Origin: Trebonia sp964581815
Lineage (GTDB): Bacteria; Actinomycetota; Actinomycetes; Streptosporangiales; Streptosporangiaceae
Assembly (NCBI GenBank): GCA_964581815.1
Contig: CAZORE010000005.1
Coordinates: 1 to 64,000, forward strand
Length of the DNA stretch: 64,000 nucleotides
Reading direction: 5' to 3'
Part shown: one piece after another, positions 25,350-34,153 of the stretch
Numbering within the stretch: position 1 is the first letter of the stretch
Layout: each line of letters begins with the position of its first letter
Notes under the pieces: model-generated
The model's input: only the letters and a program-made list of their open reading frames with translations
Database searches by the model: none
Told to the model about the DNA's origin: nothing
Program-made: the position numbers and the translations under genes

Positions 25350-26441
25350 ATGACGTGGCTCAATGCGCTCGCGGAAAAGGCTGTCGACGGTGAACTTCCC
25401 ACCCGCGAGGAGGCACTCGCGGTGCTCTCCGCCGGCGACGACGAGCTGATGGACGTGGTCGCGGCGGCGTTCCGGGTCAGACGCCACTTCTTCGGCCGCA
25501 GGGTCAAGCTGAACTACCTGGTCAACGTCAAGAGCGGGCTCTGCCCCGAGGACTGCCACTACTGCTCGCAGCGGCTCGGCTCGCAGGCCGGCGTGCTGTC
25601 CTACACCTGGCTGAAGACCGACCAGGTCGTCGCGTCCGCCGAGGCCGGAGTGGCCGGCGGTGCCCGCCGGGTGTGCCTGGTGGCGAGCGGCCGCGGCCCG
25701 ACCGACCGGGACATCGACCGGGTGGCTGGCGCCATCACGGCGTTCAAGGAGCGCAACCCGGACGTCGAGGTCTGCGCCTGCCTCGGCCTGCTGTCCGCGG
25801 AGCAGGCCGAGCGCCTCGCCGCCGCGGGCACCACCGCGTATAACCACAACCTGAACACCTCCGGCGGCCACTACGCCGACATCTGCGGCACGCACGAGTA
25901 CGCCGACCGGGTGAGATGCGTCGAGACCGCCAAGCGGGCGGGGCTGTCCCCCTGCTCCGGCCTCATCGCCGGCATGGGCGAGACCGACGAGGACCTGGTC
26001 GACGTGGCGTTCGCGCTGCGCGAGCTGCGCCCGGACTCCGTGCCGGTGAACTTCCTTATCCCATTCGAGGGAACGCCGCTCGCCGGGCACTGGGAGCTGA
26101 CCCCACAGCGCTGCCTGCGCATCCTGGCCATGGTCCGCTTCATCAACCCGGACGCCGAGGTCCGGCTCGCGGGCGGCCGCGAGATCCACCTGCGCACGCT
26201 GCAGCCGCTCGCGCTGCACATCGTCAACTCGATCTTCCTCGGCGACTACCTGACAAGCGAGGGCCAGCCGGGCGCGGCCGACCTCGCGATGATCGCCGAC
26301 GCCGGCTTCACCGTCGAGGGCACGGACACCGGCACCGGGACCGGGGGCGACACCGGGGGCACGCGAACCGGGGCCGGGCGTCCCGACCTGGTGCACCTGC
26401 GCCGCCGCGGCGCGGGCACGGAACTCCCCGCTAACACCTGA
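25350..26441 (+). CDS. bioB: Biotin synthase
   Basis: 363 residues, radical SAM enzyme inserting sulfur into dethiobiotin. The [4Fe-4S]/SAM cysteines are C65, C69 and C72 (CPEDCHYCSQ). Further BioB landmarks: YNHNLNT, FALRELRPDSVPVNFLIPFEGTPL and the RLAGGREIHLRTLQPLALHIVNSIFLGDYLT segment with the conserved Arg near the sacrificial cluster. The C-terminal 45 residues are a Gly/Thr-rich extension (TGTGTGGDTGG) unusual for BioB. ATG 25350. No other bio genes are in the window. It ends 6 bp from the convergent DUF574 gene. Confidence 0.95.
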   Translation: MTWLNALAEKAVDGELPTREEALAVLSAGDDELMDVVAAAFRVRRHFFGRRVKLNYLVNVKSGLCPEDCHYCSQRLGSQAGVLSYTWLKTDQVVASAEAGVAGGARRVCLVASGRGPTDRDIDRVAGAITAFKERNPDVEVCACLGLLSAEQAERLAAAGTTAYNHNLNTSGGHYADICGTHEYADRVRCVETAKRAGLSPCSGLIAGMGETDEDLVDVAFALRELRPDSVPVNFLIPFEGTPLAGHWELTPQRCLRILAMVRFINPDAEVRLAGGREIHLRTLQPLALHIVNSIFLGDYLTSEGQPGAADLAMIADAGFTVEGTDTGTGTGGDTGGTRTGAGRPDLVHLRRRGAGTELPANT

Positions 26442-26447
26442 GCCCCG

Positions 26448-27272
26448 CTAAGGCTGGCGGCCGACCCCGCAGAGCATGAGCGTGGCGCCCGGCTCTGACT
26501 CGCTCAGCAGGCTGTCCGGCTGCCACTCGTTCAGGTAGACGAGGCCTGGCTGTATCAGCTCGAGCCCGTCGAAGAACCGGGTGATCTCCTCGCGGCTGCG
26601 CACCTGGCCGCGGCCGAGGCTGCGGCGCAGCACGTCCATGCTGGCGCGGACCTCAGGCGCCTCGTCGCAGAAGTGGGTCATCTGCATGTAGCTGCCCGGC
26701 GCGATCTCCTGCTTGTAGCGGGCCACGATGCCGTGCGGGTCTTCTTCGTCGAGCAAGTGGTGGATGACCGCGTTGAGTATCAGGCCGACCGGCTTGCCGA
26801 AGTCGAGCAGGGCGCGGACCTCGGGCCTGGCGAGCAGCGCGTCCGGCGTCCTGATGTCGGCGAGCACGACGATGGTCGAGGCGTCGTCGGCGAGCAGCGC
26901 CTTGCCGTGCAGGGACACGCTCGGGTCGTTGTCCACGTACACCACCCGGGCGGCCGGGTTGATCGTCTGGGCGATCTGGTGCGTGTTCTGCACCGTGGGC
27001 AGGCCGGAGCCGAGGTCGAAGAACTGGTCGACGCCCTGCAGCGCCATGAACCTGACGGCCCGGCCGAGCGCGGCCCGGTTGAGCCGCGCCCCGTTGCCGC
27101 GGTCGCCCACCGTCGCGATCGCCTCGGCGGCGACCGCGCGGTCGACCGCGAAGTTGTCCTTGCCGCCAAGGATCGCATCGTAGACGCGGGCCACGCTCGG
27201 CTGCGTGGTGTCGATCTCCGGCGGGACATGATCGGGATCCGCCTTGGCCCAGGTCATGTCGTAATCGGCCAC
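26448..27272 (-). CDS. SAM-dependent methyltransferase, DUF574 family
   Basis: 274 residues. DUF574 proteins are SAM-dependent methyltransferase-fold proteins abundant in actinomycetes, of largely unknown function. Typical features: VPPEIDTTQPSVARVYDAILGGKDNFAVDR near the N-terminus, FFDLGSGLPT (SAM loop), YVDNDPSV and AVIHHLLDEEDP. GTG 27272 is chosen because GGGGGAC precedes it by 7 bases and the family N-terminus starts nearby; the frame extends upstream to 27452 without support. Convergent with bioB and divergent from the ABC exporter. Confidence 0.88.
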   Translation of the reverse strand: MADYDMTWAKADPDHVPPEIDTTQPSVARVYDAILGGKDNFAVDRAVAAEAIATVGDRGNGARLNRAALGRAVRFMALQGVDQFFDLGSGLPTVQNTHQIAQTINPAARVVYVDNDPSVSLHGKALLADDASTIVVLADIRTPDALLARPEVRALLDFGKPVGLILNAVIHHLLDEEDPHGIVARYKQEIAPGSYMQMTHFCDEAPEVRASMDVLRRSLGRGQVRSREEITRFFDGLELIQPGLVYLNEWQPDSLLSESEPGATLMLCGVGRQP

Positions 27273-27419
27273 TGCACGGTCCCCCGTCGTTATTGAGCGA
27301 GAACGTCCAGCCTCATCGTAGCCGGGGGCACGCAGGCGGTCGGACTTCCGTGCACAGGCTGACCGCCGCCGACAGAAAACTGTGCGGGGACTGACAGCGG
27401 CATGCGCCAGCATGGTGAC

Positions 27420-28460
27420 ATGGCACAAGAAAGCTACGCGATCGAGACGCACGGTCTTGTGAAGCGGTTCGGCAAGACCACGGCGCTGGCCGGGGTCGAC
27501 CTGGCCGCGCGGCCGGGCAGCGTCCTCGGGCTACTCGGACCGAACGGGGCGGGCAAGACCACCGCGGTCCGTATCCTCGCCACGCTGCTGCGGCCCGACG
27601 ACGGGTCGGCGGCGGTATGCGGCTGCGACGTGGTGCGCGATGCGCACCAGGTACGCCAGCTCATCGGGCTGACCGGCCAGTACGCCTCGGTCGACGAGGG
27701 ACTGTCCGGCACCAACAACCTCATCATGGTCGGACGGCTGCTCGGCCTGAGCCGCGCCGCGGCCCGCGTGCGGGCCGCGGAGCTGCTTGAGCAGTTCGAG
27801 CTCGCCGACGCCGCGGGGCGGAGCGCGAAGACCTACTCCGGCGGCATGCGCCGCCGCCTCGACCTGGCCGCCAGCCTGGTCGGCCGGCCGCGCGTGCTCT
27901 TCCTCGACGAGCCGACCACCGGCCTCGACCCGCACAGCCGCAACGAGGTCTGGGGCATGCTCCGCGGGCTCGTCGCGGACGGCACCACGGTGCTGCTCAC
28001 CACGCAGTACCTGGAGGAGGCCGACCAGCTCGCGCACGATATCGCGGTCATCGACCACGGCGCGGTCATCGCCACGGGGACGCCGGACGAGCTCAAGGCG
28101 AGCGCCGGGCGGCAGGTACTCGAGGTGACCCCGGCGAGCCGGTCCGACCTGGCCGCGGTCGCCGAGCTGCTCGAGCTGGTTACCGGCTCGGCGCCGGCCA
28201 TCGGTGCCGAGTCTGGCCAGGTCAGCGTCCAGGTCGAGGGCGGCCGGGCGCTGCCGGGCATCATGCGCGCGATCGATGAGCGGTCCATTGAGCTCGCCGA
28301 GTTCGCGCTGCGCCGGGCGAGCCTTGACGAGGTGTTCCTCATCCTCACCGGCCACCGCGCGGAAGAGCCAGCGGAAGCGGCGGCGCCGGACGCGGCGGGA
28401 AAAGCGGGAGCGGCCGCGGCGGCCGCACCAGCTCGCGAACTTGACAGGAGCCCACGATGA
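27420..28460 (+). CDS. ABC exporter ATP-binding protein (DrrA-like)
   Basis: 346 residues. ATPase subunit of a DrrAB-type exporter. Walker A GPNGAGKTT, Q-loop LTGQYASVDEGLSG, signature YSGGMRRRLDLA, Walker B VLFLDEPTTGLD and H-loop region TTQYLEEADQLA are intact. The C-terminal 90 residues include the DrrA-type regulatory domain (LDEVFLILTGH) and an Ala-rich tail. ATG 27420 is used; ATG 27402 is an alternative and neither has a clear ribosome site. The stop overlaps the start of the permease gene (ATGA), so the two are co-translated. Cargo unknown; the AfsR-like regulator next door may control it. Confidence 0.9.
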   Translation: MAQESYAIETHGLVKRFGKTTALAGVDLAARPGSVLGLLGPNGAGKTTAVRILATLLRPDDGSAAVCGCDVVRDAHQVRQLIGLTGQYASVDEGLSGTNNLIMVGRLLGLSRAAARVRAAELLEQFELADAAGRSAKTYSGGMRRRLDLAASLVGRPRVLFLDEPTTGLDPHSRNEVWGMLRGLVADGTTVLLTTQYLEEADQLAHDIAVIDHGAVIATGTPDELKASAGRQVLEVTPASRSDLAAVAELLELVTGSAPAIGAESGQVSVQVEGGRALPGIMRAIDERSIELAEFALRRASLDEVFLILTGHRAEEPAEAAAPDAAGKAGAAAAAAPARELDRSPR

Positions 28461-29272
28461 CAACGGCAGCACTCGCCCCTCCCCCCGTCCCCGCGCTGCC
28501 GCGCAGGCCGAGCCCCGCGGTGGCCGTGGCGAACTCCCTCACCCTCGCCTGGCGCAGCGTGCTCAAGATAAAGACGAACCCGGAGGACCTCTTCGGGCTC
28601 TGGCTGCAGCCGATCATGTACCTGATCCTGTTCACCTACGTGTTCGGCGGCGCGATCGCCGGCGGCACGCACCAGTACCTGCAGTTCTCGCTGCCGGGCA
28701 TCCTGGTCCTCTCGGTGGTCTTCGCCACGCTCGGCACCGGCATGATGCTCAGCGCGGACATCGCCACCGGAGTCTTCGACCGGTTCCGCTCGCTGCCGAT
28801 CGTCCGCTTCGCGCCGCTGGCCGGCGCGATCCTCGGTGACCTGGTCAGGTACGTAATGTCGATCCTGGTGACGCTCGGGTTCGGGTACGTACTCGGGTTC
28901 CGCGTGCAGACCAGCGCGCTGGCGGCCGTCATGGGCGGCCTGCTGCTCGTGGCGTTCGCCTTCGCGATGTGCTGGCTGTCGGCCATGCTCGGCGTGCTGG
29001 TGAAGTCCGCGCAGGGCGTGCAGCTGTGGGGCTTCCTGTTCATGTTCCCGCTGGTCTTCGGCAGCAACATCCTCACCTCGACCAACTCGATGCCCGGCTG
29101 GCTGCAGGCCTTCGTCAAGGTCAACCCGGTCACCTACCTGACCGAGGCGGAGCGGGCGCTGCTCATCGGCGGTCCCGCCGCCACCGCGGTGGAGCGCTCG
29201 CTGCTGTGGGCGGCCGGCATCTTCGCGGTGTTCGCGCCGCTCGCGGTGGCCGCTTACCGGCGCCGAACTTAG
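28457..29272 (+). CDS. ABC-2 type permease (DrrB-like)
   Basis: 271 residues with six predicted membrane helices in the ABC-2 arrangement. DrrB-like signatures: NPEDLFGLWLQPIMYLILFTYVFGG near the N-terminus, LPGILVLSVVFATLGTGMMLSADIATGVFDRFRSLPI in the middle and MPGWLQAFVKVNPVTYLTEAER before the last helices. Pairs with the upstream ATPase to form a lipid/drug-type exporter. The last four bases overlap the convergent AfsR-like gene. Confidence 0.92.
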   Translation: MTTAALAPPPVPALPRRPSPAVAVANSLTLAWRSVLKIKTNPEDLFGLWLQPIMYLILFTYVFGGAIAGGTHQYLQFSLPGILVLSVVFATLGTGMMLSADIATGVFDRFRSLPIVRFAPLAGAILGDLVRYVMSILVTLGFGYVLGFRVQTSALAAVMGGLLLVAFAFAMCWLSAMLGVLVKSAQGVQLWGFLFMFPLVFGSNILTSTNSMPGWLQAFVKVNPVTYLTEAERALLIGGPAATAVERSLLWAAGIFAVFAPLAVAAYRRRT

Positions 29273-32200
29273 CGGGCGGCGAGGGCCTCGCGGCCGAGGG
29301 CCGCGGCCTGCTCGTAGCCGAGGCCACGCGACGACGCGTACGCCGCCAGGTACGCCCGCGGGCCGAGTACCGCGCGGGCCGCGTCGCGGGCGGCCGGGGC
29401 GTCCGGGCTTGACTCGTCGAACGCGCCACGGACCGCGTGGGCCGCGCCGAGCAGGCGGGCGGCGCGCTCGGCGTCGGCGCCGCGGCCGCGGGCGAGCAGG
29501 TAGGCGGCGCTCGCGTCGAGCACCGTGGCCAGCGACGGGTGCTCGGTCCAGGCGGCCGCGTCGTCCAGTGCCTCTTCGAGCAGCTCGCCGCACCGGTCCC
29601 GGTTCCCCTGCCTGAGCAGCGCGGCGGCCAGGCGGGCCTTGACCTGGGCGCGCAGCGACTGCCACCACGGCGCCTGGGTGTCGCCGAGGGCGTCAAGCAT
29701 CGTCGCGGCGCACCGGGCGGACTCGGCGTAGTCGCCCTCCCGCCAGGCCAGCTCGGCGCGCATGTGCGCGATCCACCGGTCGCTGTCCATGTGACCGCCG
29801 CGCGCCGCCACCTTCCGCTCCAGCCGGGTCATCTCGGCGCGGGCCATGGCGAGGTCGCCGGCCCGTCCGCGGATGAGCGCGAGCCGCGCCTCGACGTAGC
29901 TCAGGTCGCCCCAGGCGCCGATCTCGCGGCCGATCGCCACCGCCTCGGTCAGCGCCTGGATGGAGGCGGCGTGCTCGGCGCGCAGCTCGGTGAACTCCGC
30001 GAGCTGGGTGAGGGCCAGCGACACGCCCCACTGCTCGCCGAGCCGGCGTAGCTCCGCGAGCGCCGCGCGGCAGTGCTCCTCCGCGCTGTCCGGCGTGCCG
30101 AGGCTGAACCCGTAGGTGGACAGGTAGGCCTGGCCGACGGCGCGCAGCCACGGGTCGGACGAGTCGATGTACCGCTCGAACTGCGCCTGGGCACGGTCCA
30201 TCGCGCCGTCATACTGCAACAGCACCGGCTCGGCCATCGCGACGAGCGGATGGCCGGTCCCCTGGCCATCGAACTCACCGAGGGCGGCGAGCGCCTCGGT
30301 CAGCGGTCCCCTGACGGACTCGATGTCCCACATCCAGCCGGCCGCGAGCAGCGCGCAGATGACCCGCGCCTCGGCGAGCTCCCGCGTCAGCGGCGGCGGG
30401 GTCATGGCGAGAACCTCGCGGCACAGCGCGTCGGCCTCACCGTGCCCGCGCTGTGCCCAGTAGTAGCCAAGCGAGCGGACGAACCGCAGCGCGCTCCCCG
30501 CGTCGCCCCTGACGGTCACCCAGCGGATCGCGGCGTTGATGTTGTCCTGCTCGGCGTTGAGCACGCGGAACCAGCGGGCCTGCGTGCTGGTGCGCAGCAG
30601 CGGGTCGGCGGCCTCCACCAGGTCGAGGTAGTACCGCGCGGCGGCGTCCCTGATCTCGGTTTCCTCGCCCGCTTCGGCCAGGCGCTGCAAGCCGTAGGCG
30701 CGGACCGTGTCCAGCATCCGGTACCGTGCCTCCCCGTCCGCGCCCGTGCCCGACCGGGCGAGGATCGACTTGCCGACGAGGCCGGCCAGCGTGGGCAGGA
30801 CGGCACCGGTCGTGAGTCCGGCGAGGCGGTCCGCGCAGACCCGCTCGGCGGCGGCCAGGGTCGCCTCGGCGGGAAACACCGCCAGGCGGCGGGCCAGGAT
30901 CCGCTCCTGGTCGGACAGCAGGTTCCAGCTCCAGTCGACGACCGCGCGCAGCGTCTGGTGCCTGGGCAGCGCGATCCGGCTGCCGCCGGCGAGCAGCGCG
31001 AAGCGGTCATCGAGCCGCTCGGCGAGCTGCTCCGGGGTCAGCGTGCGCAGCCAGGGGGCGGCGAGCTCGATGGCCAGCGGCATGCCGTCCAGGGTGCGGC
31101 AGATCCTGGCCACCGCCGCCGCGTTGGCCGCGCTGACCTCGAAACCGTCGAGGACGGCGGCGGCGCGGTCCGCCAGCAACCGGACGGCCGGGTTTCCGCT
31201 GGTTATCGCCGGCACTTCGGTTTCACTTGGGATGTCGAGCGGCGCGACCACCTGCAGCGCCTCGCCGGGGATCTGCAGGGGCTCGCGGCTCGTCGCCAGG
31301 ATGCGGACCCGGGGGCAGCCGGCGATCAGCCGCGCGGCCAGGGCCGCCGCGGCGTCGATGACGTGCTCGCAGTTGTCAAGGACAAGCACCGCGTCCCGGT
31401 CCGCGAGGAAGGCGCACAGCCGGCCGGCCGCGTCGCCCGCCGCGTCGGCGCGCCTGGCGATCGAGCGCTCGCGCAGGCCGAGCGCGTCGAGCACCGCGTA
31501 CGGCACCTCGGCGGGATCGGTGACCGGGGCGAGCTCCGCGAACCAGGCCGGCCCGGCGAGCCGCGCCGCCGCCTCGGCGGCGAGCCGCGTCTTGCCGACG
31601 CCGCCCGGGCCGGTGAGCGTGACGAGGCGCTCGGCGGCCAGCCGCTTGAGCAGGCCGGCCAGGTCGTCGTCCCGGCCGACGAAGCTGGTCGGGCCGGTGA
31701 CGGAGGCGGGCGGGCCGGGGACGGGCGCTGCCGCGGCCTGCGGGACCTCTTGCCTGAGTATGGCCAGGTAGGCCTGCTCAAGCGGAGGAGACGGGTCCAC
31801 GCCGAGGCGATCGGCGAGGCGGTCGCGGACCTGCTTGTATACCCCGAGCGCCGCCGCCTGGCGGCCGGTGGCGGCCAGAGCCCGCATCAGTAGCGCGGCG
31901 GGCCGCTCGGCCAGCTCGTCGGCCGCGGTGAGCTCGCGGAGCTCGCCGACCAGGGCGGCGTCCGCCCCGCCCAGCGCGAGCTCGGCCTCGATCCGGTCCA
32001 GGGTCGCCGCGGCGCGCAGCTCGGCGAGCCGGGCGGCCGGCGCGAACGCGAACTCCTCGCCCGCCACGTCGGTGAGCGCGCTGCCGCGCCAGGCGCCAAG
32101 GGCCGGGCGGAGCAGGGCCGCCGCCTCCTGCGCGGCGCCGCGCGCCAAGGCCTGGCGGCCGGCCCTGGCCTCTGACTCGAAGGCGATCGCGTCCACCGCG

Positions 32201-32514
32201 TGCGGTGGCACGGCGAGCCGGTAGCCGGCCGGGGAGGACTCGAGCACCCGGTCGGGCACCCCGGCCTGACGCAGCGCCAGGCGCAGCCGGGAGACGAGGG
32301 ACTGCAGCGCGTTGGCCGCGTCCCCCGGGCGGTCATCACCCCACAGCCGCTCGATGAGCGCGTGGGCGGGCACCACCCGGCCAGCGTCGAGCGCGAGCAG
32401 GATAAGCAGGGCCCGCACCCGGTGCCCGCCGACGCGCACCGGCTGGCCCGCCGGACCGGTCACCTCGAGCGGGCCGAGTACGCTGATCCGGACCGCGTCC
32501 GCCGTCGCCTGCAC
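29269..32514 (-). CDS. AfsR/SARP family regulator (BTAD, NB-ARC, TPR)
   Basis: 1081 residues. Domain order: OmpR-type winged helix (RISVLGPLEVTGPAGQPVRVGG; residues 8-95), bacterial transcriptional activation domain (about 100-250), NB-ARC ATPase with Walker A GPGGVGKTRLA (about 300) and Walker B VLVLDNCEHV, then a long helical TPR-like region to the C-terminus. AfsR-like SARP proteins activate secondary metabolite genes and respond to phosphorylation and nucleotide. It ends against the DrrAB-like exporter, a plausible target. ATG 32514; an AGGACAACGTG context just upstream. Confidence 0.92.
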   Translation of the reverse strand: MQATADAVRISVLGPLEVTGPAGQPVRVGGHRVRALLILLALDAGRVVPAHALIERLWGDDRPGDAANALQSLVSRLRLALRQAGVPDRVLESSPAGYRLAVPPHAVDAIAFESEARAGRQALARGAAQEAAALLRPALGAWRGSALTDVAGEEFAFAPAARLAELRAAATLDRIEAELALGGADAALVGELRELTAADELAERPAALLMRALAATGRQAAALGVYKQVRDRLADRLGVDPSPPLEQAYLAILRQEVPQAAAAPVPGPPASVTGPTSFVGRDDDLAGLLKRLAAERLVTLTGPGGVGKTRLAAEAAARLAGPAWFAELAPVTDPAEVPYAVLDALGLRERSIARRADAAGDAAGRLCAFLADRDAVLVLDNCEHVIDAAAALAARLIAGCPRVRILATSREPLQIPGEALQVVAPLDIPSETEVPAITSGNPAVRLLADRAAAVLDGFEVSAANAAAVARICRTLDGMPLAIELAAPWLRTLTPEQLAERLDDRFALLAGGSRIALPRHQTLRAVVDWSWNLLSDQERILARRLAVFPAEATLAAAERVCADRLAGLTTGAVLPTLAGLVGKSILARSGTGADGEARYRMLDTVRAYGLQRLAEAGEETEIRDAAARYYLDLVEAADPLLRTSTQARWFRVLNAEQDNINAAIRWVTVRGDAGSALRFVRSLGYYWAQRGHGEADALCREVLAMTPPPLTRELAEARVICALLAAGWMWDIESVRGPLTEALAALGEFDGQGTGHPLVAMAEPVLLQYDGAMDRAQAQFERYIDSSDPWLRAVGQAYLSTYGFSLGTPDSAEEHCRAALAELRRLGEQWGVSLALTQLAEFTELRAEHAASIQALTEAVAIGREIGAWGDLSYVEARLALIRGRAGDLAMARAEMTRLERKVAARGGHMDSDRWIAHMRAELAWREGDYAESARCAATMLDALGDTQAPWWQSLRAQVKARLAAALLRQGNRDRCGELLEEALDDAAAWTEHPSLATVLDASAAYLLARGRGADAERAARLLGAAHAVRGAFDESSPDAPAARDAARAVLGPRAYLAAYASSRGLGYEQAAALGREALAAR

Positions 32515-32587
32515 GTTGTCCTTCCCGCCAACAACTGGTGGCCGCTCACGCGGCCCTCACCATGCTAACGCGAAACGAAGTCGAGAT

Positions 32588-33544
32588 CTATCTCGTTTTT
32601 CTATCCGTCGGCAGCGACGCCGGCAGGCCGAAGCGGTCGAACAGGGACGCGTCGAACGTGGTGATCTCGGCGATGCGGCCGTCGCCGGTGCGCAGCACGT
32701 CGAGCTTGAACGGGAGGAAGACCTCGCTGCCCGCGCGGCGCAGGTACGAGGCCGCGGCGGGCATCCGGTTGGCCGCCGTGGGCAGCAGCCGCCAGTCGCC
32801 GAAGATCGTGCGGTCGTAGGCATGGGCCATGAACCCGGCGACCACGTCCCGCCCGGTGAACAGGCCGGAGTTCGGCGGCATCGCGACCCGGATGTCCTCG
32901 CGGATCACCGCGAGGCCCGCGGCCGTGTCCTGCCGCTCGTGCGCCTCGATGAACGCGGCCAGCAGCGCCCGGTCGCCCTCGGTGATGCCGCTCGGCGACC
33001 AGTCCGCGTCCCGCGCCGCCACCCGCGCGCCAAGCGTGGCCCGCGCCCGCTGCAGCGCGCTCGTCACCGCGGCCGGCGACATCTCGAGGACCTCCGCGGT
33101 CTCGGCGGCCGAGTAGCCCTGGACGTCCCGCAGCAGCAGCACCGCCCGCTGCCTCGCGGGCAGCAGCTGGATCACGGCCAGGTAGGCGAGCTCCACCGTC
33201 TCGCGGCGGATCGCGGCCTCCTCCGGCCCCTCGGCCTGGTCGAGCAGCGCGTCCGGGCAGGGCTGCAGCCACGGCACGTCCGCGATCGACTCGATCTGCT
33301 CCGGCCGCCGCTGCGCCGCGCGCAGGATGTCGAAGCACGTCGTGGTCACGATGCGGTACAGCCAGGCCCGCGCGGCCGGGCCGCCGTCGAACGAGGCCCG
33401 GCCCTTCCAGGCCCGCAGCAGCGCCTCCTGCACCGCGTCCTCGGCCTGCTCCAGGTTGCCGAGCATCCGGTAGCTGTGCACCTGCAGCTCGCGCCGGTGG
33501 CGCTCGCTGAGCTCGGTGAACCGGGCCTCGTCTAGCACGTCCAT
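32588..33544 (-). CDS. ECF RNA polymerase sigma factor with SnoaL-like C-terminal domain
   Basis: 318 residues. Region 2 (HSYRMLGNLEQAEDAVQEALLRAW, about 22-46, with the LYRIVTTTCFD segment) and region 4 (LLPARQRAVLLLRDVQGYSAAETAEVLEMSPAAVTSALQRAR, about 137-178) are followed by a 120-residue SnoaL/NTF2-like domain (TGRDVVAGFMAHA). ECF factors with such C-terminal extensions (SigG/SigJ-like) usually lack a separate anti-sigma factor; the extension is thought to control them. No anti-sigma gene adjoins. It follows the VOC gene by 13 bases, suggesting one operon. Confidence 0.92.
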   Translation of the reverse strand: MDVLDEARFTELSERHRRELQVHSYRMLGNLEQAEDAVQEALLRAWKGRASFDGGPAARAWLYRIVTTTCFDILRAAQRRPEQIESIADVPWLQPCPDALLDQAEGPEEAAIRRETVELAYLAVIQLLPARQRAVLLLRDVQGYSAAETAEVLEMSPAAVTSALQRARATLGARVAARDADWSPSGITEGDRALLAAFIEAHERQDTAAGLAVIREDIRVAMPPNSGLFTGRDVVAGFMAHAYDRTIFGDWRLLPTAANRMPAAASYLRRAGSEVFLPFKLDVLRTGDGRIAEITTFDASLFDRFGLPASLPTDRKTR

Positions 33545-33557
33545 GAGGAAGGTCTCC

Positions 33558-34043
33558 TCAGGCGGTCGCCGCGGCGTCGGCCGCGTCGCGCAGCGCCTGG
33601 ATGTCGATCTTGGTCATGCCGAGCATGGCCTGCACGGCGGCGTTGGCGCGCAGCGGGTCTGGATCGCCGATCAGCTCCATGAGCGCCTCGGGCACGACCT
33701 GCCAGGACAGCCCGAAGCGGTCCTTGACCCAGCCGCACGGGCCGATCTCGCCGCCGCCGGCGGTGAGCTGCCCCGTGTACTGGTCGACCTCGTCCTGGTC
33801 ATGCGCGGAGACCTGCAGCGAGACCGCCTCGGTGAACTTGTACATGGGGCCGCCGTTGAGCGCGGTGAACGCCCGGCCGGCCAGCTCGAAGGCGACGGTC
33901 ATCACCTTGCCCTGCTCGCCGGGCTGGTCCGGGCCGTAGTAACTGACGTCGGTGATGCGCGAGCCGGGGATGACCGAGACGTAGAGCTCGGCGGCCTCAA
34001 GGCCGTTGCCGTCGAACCAGAGGCACGGGGTGATCGTGGTCAT
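33558..34043 (-). CDS. VOC family protein (PhnB/3-demethylubiquinone-like)
   Basis: 161 residues. Begins MTTITPCLWFDGNGLEAAELYVSVIPGSRI, typical of the PhnB-type vicinal oxygen chelate family, with CGWVKDRFGLSWQVVPEAL near residue 103-121. The fold makes a dimeric metal-binding cup; substrates are often unknown. It precedes the ECF sigma gene by 13 bases in the same direction; VOC/YCII proteins are frequent partners of this sigma class, so it may be co-regulated or part of the signal response. Confidence 0.88.
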   Translation of the reverse strand: MTTITPCLWFDGNGLEAAELYVSVIPGSRITDVSYYGPDQPGEQGKVMTVAFELAGRAFTALNGGPMYKFTEAVSLQVSAHDQDEVDQYTGQLTAGGGEIGPCGWVKDRFGLSWQVVPEALMELIGDPDPLRANAAVQAMLGMTKIDIQALRDAADAAATA

Positions 34044-34153
34044 CGCTTTAGGTCCTTTCGCGGTGCGACGCTACTGACACCTGATGAAACGTCCGCCAGC
34101 CGGGTAACTAATCGGTGTGACTAGCCAGCACCCGAACGGCTCACCCGTTCGGG